Source: G965261775 sp965261775 (lineage in GTDB: Bacteria; Pseudomonadota; Gammaproteobacteria; Eutrophobiales; Eutrophobiaceae). Taken from it: a DNA stretch of 64,000 nucleotides. The stretch spans positions 1,798,001 to 1,862,000 of the forward strand of contig OZ253477.1 in the NCBI GenBank assembly GCA_965261775.1, in the 5' to 3' direction. A model generated the notes under the pieces. The model was not told the origin of the DNA and did no database searches. It saw only the letters and a program-made list of their open reading frames with translations. Positions 1 to 8,960 of this stretch are shown here, one piece after another (position 1 is the stretch's first letter; each line of letters starts with the position of its first letter). Both the position numbers and the translations under genes were made by a program.

Positions 1-1239
1 GCCGGATTGCGGTTCGTAAAAACGCATTAACAACTGAAAGATAGTGCTCTTGCCAGCCCCGGACGGGCCAACCAGTGCAACGGTTTCTCCGGGTTCAATA
101 CGCAGATTAAAATCACACAGCACCCGATTTGACGGTCGTGAGGGATAGCTGAAATGAACATCTTCGAACCGGATATGCCCGCTTATATGTTGCGGTATAG
201 TGATTGGATGTGACGATGCTGTGATATCCGGTTGTGCATGCAGTAATTCCATCAGGCGTTCCAGCGCCCCTGCTGCGCGTTGAATATCGCTCCAGACTTC
301 GCCCAGTGAACCGATACTGCTGGCAAGAAAGAGTGCGTACAATAAAAACTGTCCCAATGAGCCTGGCGTCATCTTGCTCTCTGCAATACTGTGTGCCCCG
401 GTCCATAATACCAGCACAATCGTGCCGAAAGTTGATGTTATGATGACGGCAGTCAACAGGGAACTGACTCGCAAACGTCGGCGGGCAGCAAGGAAAATAT
501 CTTCCACCGAGCGACTGAACCGATCACTGAGAAGACCCTCCAGCGTAAAGGATTGAATGACATTGATCGCGTGCAGAGATTCATCGGCGATACTATTTGA
601 ATCAGCAATACGGTCCTGATTGCTGCGCGAGAGTTTCCTGATCTTGTAGCCGTACAACAATATCGGACCAACAACAATCGGGATCAATAAAACAATCATC
701 AGCGTCAATCCGATATCGGTCACGAATAGCATGATCAGGCAGCCGACCACGCTGAACAGGCTACGCAACGCGATTGACATCCCGGCACCGAACACACTCT
801 GGACCAAAGTTGTATCCGTTGTTAACCGTGATAACACTTCGCCTGTGCGGGTCGTTTCAAAGAAAGTCGGTCCCATCCTGATCACATGTCTGTAGACGGC
901 GGAACGAATATCAGCGATAAAACGTTCGCCGATCCACATGACCAGATAATAACGTAATGAGGCAAATACGGCGAAAAATATTGCTAGACCAAACAAAACC
1001 AGAAAAGGAATATTAATATTATCGGAAATACTGTTGCCGGAAAAACCGTAATCAATGATATTCCGAATCGCGACGGGCATGCCCAGCATTGCAATTGACG
1101 CAATACCGAGACAGATAAATGCAAGCAACATATGGCGGCGGTAAGGACGCAAAAAGGGCAACGCCCATTTCAACGGTTTAAGATTATTTCCTTTGGGGCG
1201 ATCAACGTTCCCGGCATTGTTCACACTGTATCTGGCCAT
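1..1239 (-). CDS. MsbA-like ABC exporter, fused membrane and ATPase domains (3' end cut by window)
   Basis: The visible 413 residues are the N-terminal part of a half-size ABC exporter. About six membrane segments lie in the first 310 residues. They are followed by the start of the nucleotide-binding domain, with Walker A GPSGAGKS at about residues 390-397. The signature motif and Walker B lie beyond the window. Features such as ERFIADIR and FFETTRTGEVLSRL in the intracellular loops are typical of ABCB/MsbA-type lipid or peptide exporters. The start is the ATG at 1239 (MARYSVNN). The protein sits in the inner membrane as a homodimer and exports a hydrophobic substrate. Which substrate cannot be told; lipid A-core flipping by true MsbA is only one option, and no lpxK neighbour is visible. 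Confidence 0.9.
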   Translation of the reverse strand, partial: MARYSVNNAGNVDRPKGNNLKPLKWALPFLRPYRRHMLLAFICLGIASIAMLGMPVAIRNIIDYGFSGNSISDNINIPFLVLFGLAIFFAVFASLRYYLVMWIGERFIADIRSAVYRHVIRMGPTFFETTRTGEVLSRLTTDTTLVQSVFGAGMSIALRSLFSVVGCLIMLFVTDIGLTLMIVLLIPIVVGPILLYGYKIRKLSRSNQDRIADSNSIADESLHAINVIQSFTLEGLLSDRFSRSVEDIFLAARRRLRVSSLLTAVIITSTFGTIVLVLWTGAHSIAESKMTPGSLGQFLLYALFLASSIGSLGEVWSDIQRAAGALERLMELLHAQPDITASSHPITIPQHISGHIRFEDVHFSYPSRPSNRVLCDFNLRIEPGETVALVGPSGAGKSTIFQLLMRFYEPQSG

Positions 1240-1647
1240 TCTAGCGCGGATAATTCGTGAAAAATTTTGAATTCAGGTCTGTATCAGCCGAATAGTACCT
1301 GTAATGGTTCAACAAGTAATCGCTGAGCCTGCCAAAGCACTCGCCGTCCGCTGGAAGTGCATAGCCGTCGTCATGGTCCGGGATCTGTGCGTAAGATGTG
1401 ACGACAACAGGCGTAAGGCGAAACAGAAAAAGCTGTAGTTTGGTAATAATACCCATTACTAATAATAATCGTTAAATGGACGATGGTAAATAATCAAGGC
1501 CATCTTCATGAAATATTTCGGGCTTGTTGCTGTTCAACCGATAAGCCTTCGCCCTGACTTAAAATCGTCTGTATGGGCGACGGCTGGAATATGAACAAGC
1601 CATGCCTTTATTTCCACTATCTTCGTTACCCATAGGACCAGTTTTCA
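1240..1647. other. gene-poor stretch between kinase and ABC exporter genes
   Basis: About 400 bases without a convincing gene. A 71-codon minus-strand frame (1241-1456) ends just before the exporter start, but it has no ribosome binding site and no recognisable domain. No strong terminator hairpin was found. The stretch presumably holds the exporter promoter. Confidence 0.4.
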
Positions 1648-2991
1648 TTAATCATATACAGTTGTTTTTAGTAATAATGCCAGCATCAGCACAACGATGA
1701 GCATCACTGAAAATATCATGATATTTAAAGTGGCTTTACGGTGATGACTAATCCAGCGCATTATTTTTTGCCTGAGAGACTCTGGTTGTGCATCAATGGC
1801 ATTACCATACATAAAGTGGCGAATGTCGTTGGCAAAGTCGGAGACTGTTGCGTAGCGATCTTCCGGTAAATATCGTGTTGCCTTTGCGACAATAGCTAAT
1901 AACTGTTTCTGTTCATCAGCTTCTTTGGCATAAAGCGATGGCGGATCGATTTGACCGCAGCGGGCTTTCGTTATCACCTCATCACTGTCTTTGCCGTTAA
2001 TGGCACGGAGAAGCGTAACCAGCTCAAACAGGATCAGACCCAGAGAATACAAATCACTGCGATGGTCAAGGATATCAAGGTCGCCTTCGGCTTGTTCAGG
2101 TGACATATAAGCGGGTGTGCCTATTGCCTGACCCATCTTGGTCTTATCCTTATCATGAACCTCATCAGGGTCAATCAATACAGTTTTATCACTGAAAGTT
2201 TCCCTGTCTACATCAATGGTTTTCGCGATACCCCAGTCCATGACATAAACTTCATTGTAAGGTCCAATCATGATATTTTTCGGTTTCAGATCACGATGAA
2301 TGACACCCTTGCGATGGGCATAATGCATTGCATCACAGACCTTGAGAAAGTGTTCCAGGCGGATACGCAGGGTATGATACTTATCCGGTTTGCCGTGTGC
2401 ATCATATTGTTTCCGGGTTTCGCGGATATGATCCTTTAGTGTAATGCCATTAATCAGTTTCATCGTATAACCAGCGTTATTACGATCACTTTCCACTAAA
2501 CCATATACCGGCACAATATTGGGATGTTGTAATTGTGCGGTGATCTGGGCTTCCATATAAAAACGCCCGATATAATTTCGGATATTGCCTATATGCGGGT
2601 GTATTTTTTTATAGGCGACGTTGCGATTCAACCTGTTATCACGTGCCACCAGGATTTCGCCCATAGAACCTTCACCAATAGACTCAAGGACAGTGTAGTC
2701 CCCCACATCCGTGTGTGTACAAGTCGTTTTGTAGACGTCCATATCTGCATTCTGGCGACGTTTCCCGATATTGGTAAACCCTTCCGTATATGAAATCGTA
2801 GAGAGATCTATCTTTTCCTGTATCTGGATATTTTTGTACTCAGCTTTGCTGATATGCTTATGTCTATAAAGATGCGCAACGAAATCTTCTTCAGAATGAC
2901 AACTGTTCGTCACAATATATTCCTCGTAAAGCGATTCCAGCTCAGACGGGCTGATGGAGCTGATAATTTCCTTTATTGTTTCGGTCAACAT
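1648..2991 (-). CDS. Hanks-type Ser/Thr protein kinase with C-terminal membrane anchor
   Basis: A 447-residue eukaryotic-like protein kinase (PknB/PASTA-kinase superfamily catalytic domain). The glycine loop GEGSMGE is at about 106-112. The ATP-binding lysine lies in VAYKK near 128. The catalytic loop HRDLKPKN is at 232-239, a DWG triplet replaces the usual DFG near 252, and GTPAYMSPEQ is at 291-300, so the kinase appears catalytically intact. About 100 residues of unrecognised sequence precede the domain. A single hydrophobic segment at about 421-441 ends the protein, leaving almost no extracytoplasmic part, so it should be a tail-anchored cytoplasmic kinase without a sensor domain. No PP2C phosphatase or FHA protein lies nearby. 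Substrates are unknown. Confidence 0.93.
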   Translation of the reverse strand: MLTETIKEIISSISPSELESLYEEYIVTNSCHSEEDFVAHLYRHKHISKAEYKNIQIQEKIDLSTISYTEGFTNIGKRRQNADMDVYKTTCTHTDVGDYTVLESIGEGSMGEILVARDNRLNRNVAYKKIHPHIGNIRNYIGRFYMEAQITAQLQHPNIVPVYGLVESDRNNAGYTMKLINGITLKDHIRETRKQYDAHGKPDKYHTLRIRLEHFLKVCDAMHYAHRKGVIHRDLKPKNIMIGPYNEVYVMDWGIAKTIDVDRETFSDKTVLIDPDEVHDKDKTKMGQAIGTPAYMSPEQAEGDLDILDHRSDLYSLGLILFELVTLLRAINGKDSDEVITKARCGQIDPPSLYAKEADEQKQLLAIVAKATRYLPEDRYATVSDFANDIRHFMYGNAIDAQPESLRQKIMRWISHHRKATLNIMIFSVMLIVVLMLALLLKTTVYD

Positions 2992-3513
2992 GGCGGACTT
3001 TAATAATTCATGCAGGGTTTCAAATTCAGGTCAAATCGCGCAAGCCGTGCCGCAAACAGGCATAAAATGAGGGTAAACTGTCATGGTAACAACTTCCTTT
3101 ATGAGATCGGGTCAATTAGACAAAAAATAAGAAAACCTTTTATGGAACATACTATCGCTTATAGCTATAGCGCTGAAATACTAATCAGGTTATCACAAGA
3201 GTAACTGTAGTAACTCATTCAGATAACGCAATCCCCTTACGGTTGGTATTATCGCCTCGCCTTTTGTACAGAATAGCTGTTTTTGCCGTGCCTGATATAT
3301 TTTTTCTGTATTATACCGCCAATGGCAAATTGATTCGCCGTGAAAATAAGGCAGCGGGGACACCTTTCAGCAGACGCATGGCATTTATCGTAAATTCCGG
3401 AGATAAATCCCGTTCATCCAGTGTGTAATAATAACGCCTAGGCAGGCTGTGACACTTGTAATGCCGATCCCGGCGGTGATATCGGTAATCTTGCTGTGCG
3501 CTCCGGCTCAGTT
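2992..3513. other. gene-free stretch between kinase and GT-C array
   Basis: About 520 bases with no convincing gene. It contains the upstream region of the kinase and the 3' flank of the GT-C array. Short minus-strand frames at 3311-3535 and 3438-3662 overlap the end of the last GT-C gene in other frames, have no recognised domain, and look like chance. No clear terminator hairpin was seen. Confidence 0.4.
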
Positions 3514-5178
3514 TCAGGGTGTGCCTCTGACACATTCACTTGTTCGTATGCCGCATTCCCGCTGTTCAGATGCCTCCGGTCGTTCCAGCAGAAACGCGAC
3601 TGGCTTCCTCTCTGGATAATACCACTCGGAATAAAACGGGGTAACCCGATAGCTTCCGTCATCCGCTATCCTTTGTGTCGGGTAGAATGGCGGGGGCAAG
3701 GATTGTCCATTCCGGGCTGCCTGCGCTGGCGCCAGAATAAACCGGCACTGCCCGAACAAACCATCGTCCGGGAATGGAAACGCCGCCCGTCGAGCGTACA
3801 GCATTACCATCGTGGCCTCTGGCGCATAGATGCAGTCCTGTTCCGGGACATACGCTGTCAGTCTCTGTAATACCGCAATCACATCCCGGTTCCGCACGGC
3901 CAGTGCCAATGCCCGTGTCTCTGTGGACGCCCCTTCCAGCCAGAAGCGGCTACGCCGATATGGCATCAGTTCCTCCTCAATATCGGTATAGGCGCGACTG
4001 ATAAAGTTCCGGCTGTTGGGGGCGGCCAATACGGTGATGGAGACGCAGGCCAGCGCCAGCAGCAGATAATGGGCTCTGGCGGATTGGCGGGAGGCAAAAA
4101 TGCCAAACCAGATATAACAGACAAACAACGGCAGCAGGGGGTAAAAAAAGCGGGAGACAAAATACACGCCGGTATAAGGCCAGACAAAGATCACACCCAG
4201 ATAAAACGGCATGGCCAGGGCATCCACCCGGCCCTTTCGCAATCGCTGGTAAAATCCGCGCAGACAAAGCAATAATAATATCGCACCGGATAACCGCACA
4301 GGCCATATCGTGTCGCCTGAGAATACAGCTTCGCGGGCGGAGAACAGCCAGTACCAGGTATCCGCGAATACCACAGGCTGGCCCGAGAAATATTCAATCA
4401 ATACCGTTTTGCCGTTATCAAAGCCATATATCAATTCCCGCCAATAACTGTAGCCTTTCGTACCCACTATCCATTCACGCAACAGGTTCCAGAAGATAAA
4501 CGGTGTAGCGCTGATGATTGCCATCAGCGGCCAGTTTCGGGGCTTTTCCAGAAACAACACCAGTCCATAGGCCAGTATAAAGACGACCCCGACAGAGCGG
4601 GTCAGCGAGGCCAGTGCGAACAGCAAGGCGGCAAGCAGCCACCGGGTTGAATCCGGTTTTCCCCCGGCGAGACAGCACAGCCCCGCATAGAGAAAACACA
4701 TAAACAGAAATTCACTCCACAGTCCCTGACTGAAGAGGATGGTGCCTGGCAATACCGCGATGAGCAGCGGGATGACAAGGCCGGGCAGCAGCAACCCCGT
4801 TTCCCGCCGGATAAAAAGACCCGACAGCCACAGTGCCAGTACCAGAAAGCCAACCGTTATCGTCGCCGCCCAGACCGGTGTGGTTGTGCTTGCGCCGAGC
4901 CACCCCAGCAACAATGGATACAGCGGCGGGAACGAAAAGCGGCGAATATGAGCAAATATCTGTTCGTGACTCGTCTCCAGCCACGGGGAATACAGCTCCG
5001 CCCATAGCAAAAACACGGCATCATCCACTAGGAATCCAATCACCCGGTCATTCCAGCTGATGCTGAACAGGAACGCGGCGAGCAACGCAAACAGTATGGC
5101 GAACGGCCCGGCGACCCGGCGCAGACCGGAAAAATAAATACCCGGAGACAGGAGCGGGATTTTTCGAAACCTGGACAT
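3514..5178 (-). CDS. GT-C membrane glycosyltransferase, array copy A (last)
   Basis: A 554-residue polytopic inner-membrane protein of the PMT/ArnT-like GT-C type. These enzymes transfer a sugar from a polyprenyl-phosphate carrier on the periplasmic side. After the first membrane helix comes an acidic pair in VDDAVFLLWAE, the usual catalytic loop 1 signature. About ten further helices follow, including SEFLF and SRFFYPLLPLF (family-like R-F-Y-P-LLP), then a soluble C-terminal part of about 190 residues. A longer frame to 5298 exists, but its extra 40 codons merely re-read the 3' end of copy B in another frame, so the ATG at 5178 (MSRFRKIP) is chosen, 20 bases after copy B stops. After LLER the tail differs from the other copies, marking the edge of the duplication. 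The sugar and acceptor are unknown; the pilin at 9.0 kb is a candidate. Confidence 0.85.
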   Translation of the reverse strand: MSRFRKIPLLSPGIYFSGLRRVAGPFAILFALLAAFLFSISWNDRVIGFLVDDAVFLLWAELYSPWLETSHEQIFAHIRRFSFPPLYPLLLGWLGASTTTPVWAATITVGFLVLALWLSGLFIRRETGLLLPGLVIPLLIAVLPGTILFSQGLWSEFLFMCFLYAGLCCLAGGKPDSTRWLLAALLFALASLTRSVGVVFILAYGLVLFLEKPRNWPLMAIISATPFIFWNLLREWIVGTKGYSYWRELIYGFDNGKTVLIEYFSGQPVVFADTWYWLFSAREAVFSGDTIWPVRLSGAILLLLCLRGFYQRLRKGRVDALAMPFYLGVIFVWPYTGVYFVSRFFYPLLPLFVCYIWFGIFASRQSARAHYLLLALACVSITVLAAPNSRNFISRAYTDIEEELMPYRRSRFWLEGASTETRALALAVRNRDVIAVLQRLTAYVPEQDCIYAPEATMVMLYARRAAFPFPDDGLFGQCRFILAPAQAARNGQSLPPPFYPTQRIADDGSYRVTPFYSEWYYPERKPVAFLLERPEASEQRECGIRTSECVRGTP

Positions 5179-8100
5179 TACACGAATATCACAGGGCGTC
5201 AGGGAGCGGCAACCGGTACATCCGTCTCCGAACTCTCGGGCTTGGTCAAAAGCCGTTCCAATAGAAGCGCGACCAGCTTCCTCTCTGGATAATACCACTC
5301 GGAATAAAACGGGATAACCCGATAGCTCCCGTCATCGGCTATCCTGTGTATCGGGTAGAACGGCGGCGGCAAGGACCGTCTCTCTTTAGTGGCGATATGA
5401 TGCGGTACCTCGCCAAGGGGGTAGAGCGGGGGGTGCAAGCCTTCTTGGGCTGCCTGCGCTGGCGCCAGAATAAACCGGCACTGCCCGAACGCACCATCGT
5501 CCGGGAATGGAAACGCCGCCCGTCGAGCGTACAGCATTACCATGGGGATTAGTGGCGCATAGATACAGTCCTGCTCCGGGACATATTCAGTCAGTCTCTG
5601 TAATACCGCAATCACATCCCGGTTCTGCACGGCCAGTGCCAATGCCCGTGTCTCTGTGGACGCCCCTTCCAGCCAGAAGCGGCTACGTCGATACGGCATC
5701 AGTTCCTCCTCAATATCGGTATAGGCGCGACTGATAAAGTTCCGGCTGTTGGGGGCAGCCAATACGGTGATGGAGATGCAGGCCAGCGCCAGCAGCAGAT
5801 AATGGGCTCTGGCGGATTGGCGGGAGGCAAAAATGCCAAACCAGATATAACAGACAAACAACGGCAGCAGGGGGTAAAAAAAGCGGGAGACAAAATACAC
5901 ACCGGTATAAGGCCAGACAAAGATCACACCCAGATAGAACGGCATGGCCAGGGCATCCACCCGTCCCTTTCGCAATCGTGCGTAAAAGCCGCGCAGACAA
6001 AGCAATAATAATATCGCACCGGATAACCGCACAGGCCATCCCGTGTCGCCTGAGAATACAGCTTCGCGGGCGGAGAACAGCCAGTACCAGGTATCCGCGA
6101 ATACCACAGGCTGGCCCGAGAAATATTCAATCAATACCGTTTTGCCGTTATCAAAGCCATATATCAATTCCCGCCAATAGCTGTGCCCTGCCGTGCCCAC
6201 TATTATCCATTCACGCAACAGGTTCCAGAAGATAAACGGTGTAGCGCTGATAACGGCCAACAGCGGCCAGTTTCGGGGTTTTTCCAGAAACAACACCAGT
6301 CCATAGGCCAATATAAAGACGACCCCGACAGAGCGGGTCAGCGAGGCCAGTGCGAACAGCAAGGCGGCAAGCAGCCACCGGGTTGAATCCGGTTTTCCCC
6401 CGGCGAGACAGCACAGCCCCGCATAGAGAAAACACATAAACAGAAATTCACTCCACAGTCCCTGACTGAAAAGGATGGTGCCTGGCAATACCGTGATGAG
6501 CAGCGGGATGACAAGGCCGGGCAGCAGCAACCCCGTTTCCCGCCGGATAAAAAGACCCGACAGCCACAGTGCCAGCACCAGCAAGCCAACCGTTATCGTC
6601 GCCGCCCAGACCGGTGTGGTCGTGCTTACCCCGAGCCACCCCAGCAAAAATGGATACAACGGCGGGAACGAAAAGCGGCGAATATGAGCGAATATCTGTT
6701 CGTGACTCGTCTCCAGCCACGGGGAATACAGTTCCGTCCGCAACAGAAATATCGCGTCATCCCCCAGAAACCCAATCACCCGGTCATTCCAGCTGATGCT
6801 GAACAGGAACGCGGCGAGCAACGCAAACAGTATGGCGAACGGCCCGGTGACCCGGCGCAGACCGGAAAAATAAATACCCGGAGACAAGGGCGGGATTTTC
6901 CAAAATCTGGACATTACACGAATATCACAGGGCGTCAGGGAGCGGCAACCGGTACATCCGTCTCCGAACTCCCGGGCTCTTTGGTCAAAAGCCGTTCCAG
7001 CAGAAACGCTACAGGCTTCCTCTCTGGATAACGCCACTCGGAATAAAACGGGGTAACCCGATAGCTCCCGTCATCCGCTATCCTTTGTGTCGGGTAGAAC
7101 GGCGGGAACAGGGATTGTGCATCCTGGACTGCCAGCGCTGGCGCCAGAATAAACCGGCATTGCCCGAGTCGTTGTCTGAACAAATCATCGGCTACCTCTG
7201 GGCCCGGTAATTGGTACACTATCCGCCGGGCGTACATCATCACCGAAGTGGTGTGTGATGCATAGATACAGTCCTGTTCCGGGACATATGCTGTCAGTCT
7301 CTGTAATACCGCAATCACATCCCGGTTCTGCACGGCCAGCGCCACTGCCCGTGTCTCTGTGGACGCCCCTTCCAGCCAGAAGCGGCTACGTCGATACGGC
7401 ATCAGTTCCTCCTCAATATCGGTATAGGCGCGACTGATAAAGTTCCGGCTGTTGGGGGCGGCCAATATGGTGATGGAGACGCAGGCCAGCGCCAGCAGCA
7501 GATAATGGGCTCTGGCGGATTGGCGGGAGGGAAAAATGCCAAACCAGATATAACAGACAAACAACGGCAGCAGGGGGTAAAAAAAGCGGGAGACAAAATA
7601 CACGCCGGTATAAGGCCAGACAAAGATCACACCCAGATAAAACGGCATGGCCAGGGCATCCACCCGGCCCTTTCGCAATCGCTGGTAAAATCCGCGCAGA
7701 CAAAGTAATAATAATATCGCACCGGATAACCGCACAGGCCATCCCGTGTCGCCTGAGAATACAGCTTCGCGGGCGGAGAACAGCCAGTACCAGGTATCCG
7801 CGAATACCACAGGCTGGCCCGAGAAATATTCAATCAATACCGTTTTGCCGTTATCAAAGCCATATATCAAGTCCCGCCAATAGCTGTGCCCTTCCGTGCC
7901 CACTATCCATTCACGCAACAGGTTCCAGAAGACAAACGGTGTAGTGCTGATAACGGCCAGCAGCGGCCAGTTTCGGGGTTTTTCCAGAAACAACACCAGT
8001 CCATAGGCCAGTATAAAGACGATCCCGACAGAGCGGGTCAGCGAGGCCAGTGCGAACAGCAATGCGGCAAGCAGCCACCGGGTTGAATCCGGTTTTCCCC

Positions 8101-8560
8101 CGGCGAGACAGCACAGCCCCGCATAGAGAAAACACATAAACAGAAATTCACTCCACAGTCCCTGACTGAAGAGGATGGTGCCTGGCAATACCGCGATGAG
8201 CAGCGGGATGACAAGGCCGGGTAGCAGCAACCCCGTTTCCCGCCGGATAAAAAGACCCGACAGCCACAGTGCCAGCACCAGAAAGCCAACCGTTATCGTC
8301 GCCGCCCAGACCGGTGTGGTCGTGCTTACCCCGAGCCACCCCAGCAACAATGGGTACAGCGTCGGAAAACCATAGAGGCTCATCAGCGAAAATACCCACT
8401 CGCGACTCGTCTCCAGCCACGGGGAATACAGCTCCGCCCGCAACAGAAATACCGCGTCATCCCCCAGAAATCCAGTCACCCGGTCATTCCAACTGATGCT
8501 GAACAGGAACGCGGCGAGCAACGCAAACAGCAGAATGCCCGGACAGACCGAACGGGTTGG
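3570..8560. repeat. three tandem copies of a roughly 1.7 kb unit
   Basis: The three GT-C genes form a direct tandem repeat. The stop-to-stop distances are 1685 and 1736 bases. The unit includes the 20-base intergenic spacer between copies C and B and between copies B and A. Long stretches are almost base-for-base identical, while a few short segments differ sharply. Recombination between units could change copy number. Confidence 0.95.
5199..6914 (-). CDS. GT-C membrane glycosyltransferase, array copy B (middle)
   Basis: A 571-residue paralogue of copies A and C, nearly identical through the membrane helices. It has the loop 1 acidic pair (GDDAIFLLRTE), SEFLF and SRFFYPLLPLF. The start is the ATG at 6914 (MSRFWKIP), 20 bases after copy C stops; the longer frame to 7037 only re-reads copy C's 3' end. 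The 20-base spacer is identical to the one before copy A and has no Shine-Dalgarno sequence, so translation may be coupled. The soluble C-terminal part carries an insertion of about 16 residues (including GEVPHHIATKERR) not found in A or C. It is presumably co-transcribed in the order C, B, A. Confidence 0.85.
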   Translation of the reverse strand: MSRFWKIPPLSPGIYFSGLRRVTGPFAILFALLAAFLFSISWNDRVIGFLGDDAIFLLRTELYSPWLETSHEQIFAHIRRFSFPPLYPFLLGWLGVSTTTPVWAATITVGLLVLALWLSGLFIRRETGLLLPGLVIPLLITVLPGTILFSQGLWSEFLFMCFLYAGLCCLAGGKPDSTRWLLAALLFALASLTRSVGVVFILAYGLVLFLEKPRNWPLLAVISATPFIFWNLLREWIIVGTAGHSYWRELIYGFDNGKTVLIEYFSGQPVVFADTWYWLFSAREAVFSGDTGWPVRLSGAILLLLCLRGFYARLRKGRVDALAMPFYLGVIFVWPYTGVYFVSRFFYPLLPLFVCYIWFGIFASRQSARAHYLLLALACISITVLAAPNSRNFISRAYTDIEEELMPYRRSRFWLEGASTETRALALAVQNRDVIAVLQRLTEYVPEQDCIYAPLIPMVMLYARRAAFPFPDDGAFGQCRFILAPAQAAQEGLHPPLYPLGEVPHHIATKERRSLPPPFYPIHRIADDGSYRVIPFYSEWYYPERKLVALLLERLLTKPESSETDVPVAAP

Positions 8561-8671
8561 CATCGTTGAAACAATGACCGAGCGAATACCTGGCAAGTAA
8601 ATATCCTGATGATGTGCTGTAAAAGGCGGACATTGTACCCGAAATCTATCTCCGGTAAAATGACGCGACAA
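6935..8671 (-). CDS. GT-C membrane glycosyltransferase, array copy C (first)
   Basis: A 578-residue paralogue and the first gene of the array in the direction of transcription. The membrane core matches copies A and B, with the acidic pair GDDAVFLLRAE. Its first 45 residues are unrelated, the loop after the first helix differs (SREWVFSLMSLYGFPT instead of SHEQIFAHIRRFSFPP), and the segment around LPGPEVADDLFRQRL in the C-terminal part is unique. The start is uncertain: the TTG at 8671 gives the full length, while the ATG at 8563 (MPTRSVCPG) would still leave the whole first helix. The gene diverges from pilA across a shared regulatory region of about 340 bases. Confidence 0.83.
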   Translation of the reverse strand: MSRHFTGDRFRVQCPPFTAHHQDIYLPGIRSVIVSTMPTRSVCPGILLFALLAAFLFSISWNDRVTGFLGDDAVFLLRAELYSPWLETSREWVFSLMSLYGFPTLYPLLLGWLGVSTTTPVWAATITVGFLVLALWLSGLFIRRETGLLLPGLVIPLLIAVLPGTILFSQGLWSEFLFMCFLYAGLCCLAGGKPDSTRWLLAALLFALASLTRSVGIVFILAYGLVLFLEKPRNWPLLAVISTTPFVFWNLLREWIVGTEGHSYWRDLIYGFDNGKTVLIEYFSGQPVVFADTWYWLFSAREAVFSGDTGWPVRLSGAILLLLCLRGFYQRLRKGRVDALAMPFYLGVIFVWPYTGVYFVSRFFYPLLPLFVCYIWFGIFPSRQSARAHYLLLALACVSITILAAPNSRNFISRAYTDIEEELMPYRRSRFWLEGASTETRAVALAVQNRDVIAVLQRLTAYVPEQDCIYASHTTSVMMYARRIVYQLPGPEVADDLFRQRLGQCRFILAPALAVQDAQSLFPPFYPTQRIADDGSYRVTPFYSEWRYPERKPVAFLLERLLTKEPGSSETDVPVAAP

Positions 8672-8688
8672 GTGACATCATACGTCAC
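8672..8688. promoter_or_regulatory. inverted repeat GTGAC-N7-GTCAC upstream of the GT-C array
   Basis: Short dyad (GTGAC ATCATAC GTCAC) directly next to the first possible start codon of array copy C. It could be an operator for a dimeric regulator. It is too short to be sure that it is more than chance. Confidence 0.25.
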
Positions 8689-8944
8689 AAACTGACATTA
8701 TCAGGCAGGCTGTGGTGGTCGTGGAGTAAGAAGACGCTATATCACAGCGGATACAGATGACTAAATTTTTATAAGCAACTCCCGGCGTTATTGTCTGTCT
8801 GAAGCCCGTCACGGTAAAAACACGCGTTAAAACAGGGACAGGGGGGCGAAAATCCAGCCATGTGTCGTGAAGGAGTGTGTTAGCACGGAGACAGCCATGG
8901 ACAGATGAAAAATAACCGCTTTATTTCCGGGTTGAATCATGGTT

Positions 8945-8960
8945 TGGCATGAGATATGCA
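8945..8960 (+). promoter_or_regulatory. sigma-54 (-24/-12) promoter of pilA
   Basis: TGGCATGAGATATGCA fits the TGGCACG-N4-TTGCA consensus, with the invariant GG and GC separated by ten bases. Transcription should start near 8971, leaving a leader of about 40 bases before the pilA ATG. A sigma-54 promoter driven by PilS-PilR is the known control of pilA in Pseudomonas, and both regulator genes are in this window. Confidence 0.8.

Noticed and set aside
1241..1456. 71-codon minus-strand frame before the ABC exporter gene
   Set aside because: No ribosome binding site, no recognisable domain, composition unlike a gene; at best a decayed leftover.
3311..3535. 74-codon minus-strand frame after the GT-C array
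   Set aside because: Starts inside the end of copy A in another frame, rich in Arg and Tyr without pattern, no domain.
3514..8671. Tandem units considered as mobile element copies
   Set aside because: No transposase, terminal inverted repeats or target duplications; the repeat unit is simply a gene plus spacer.
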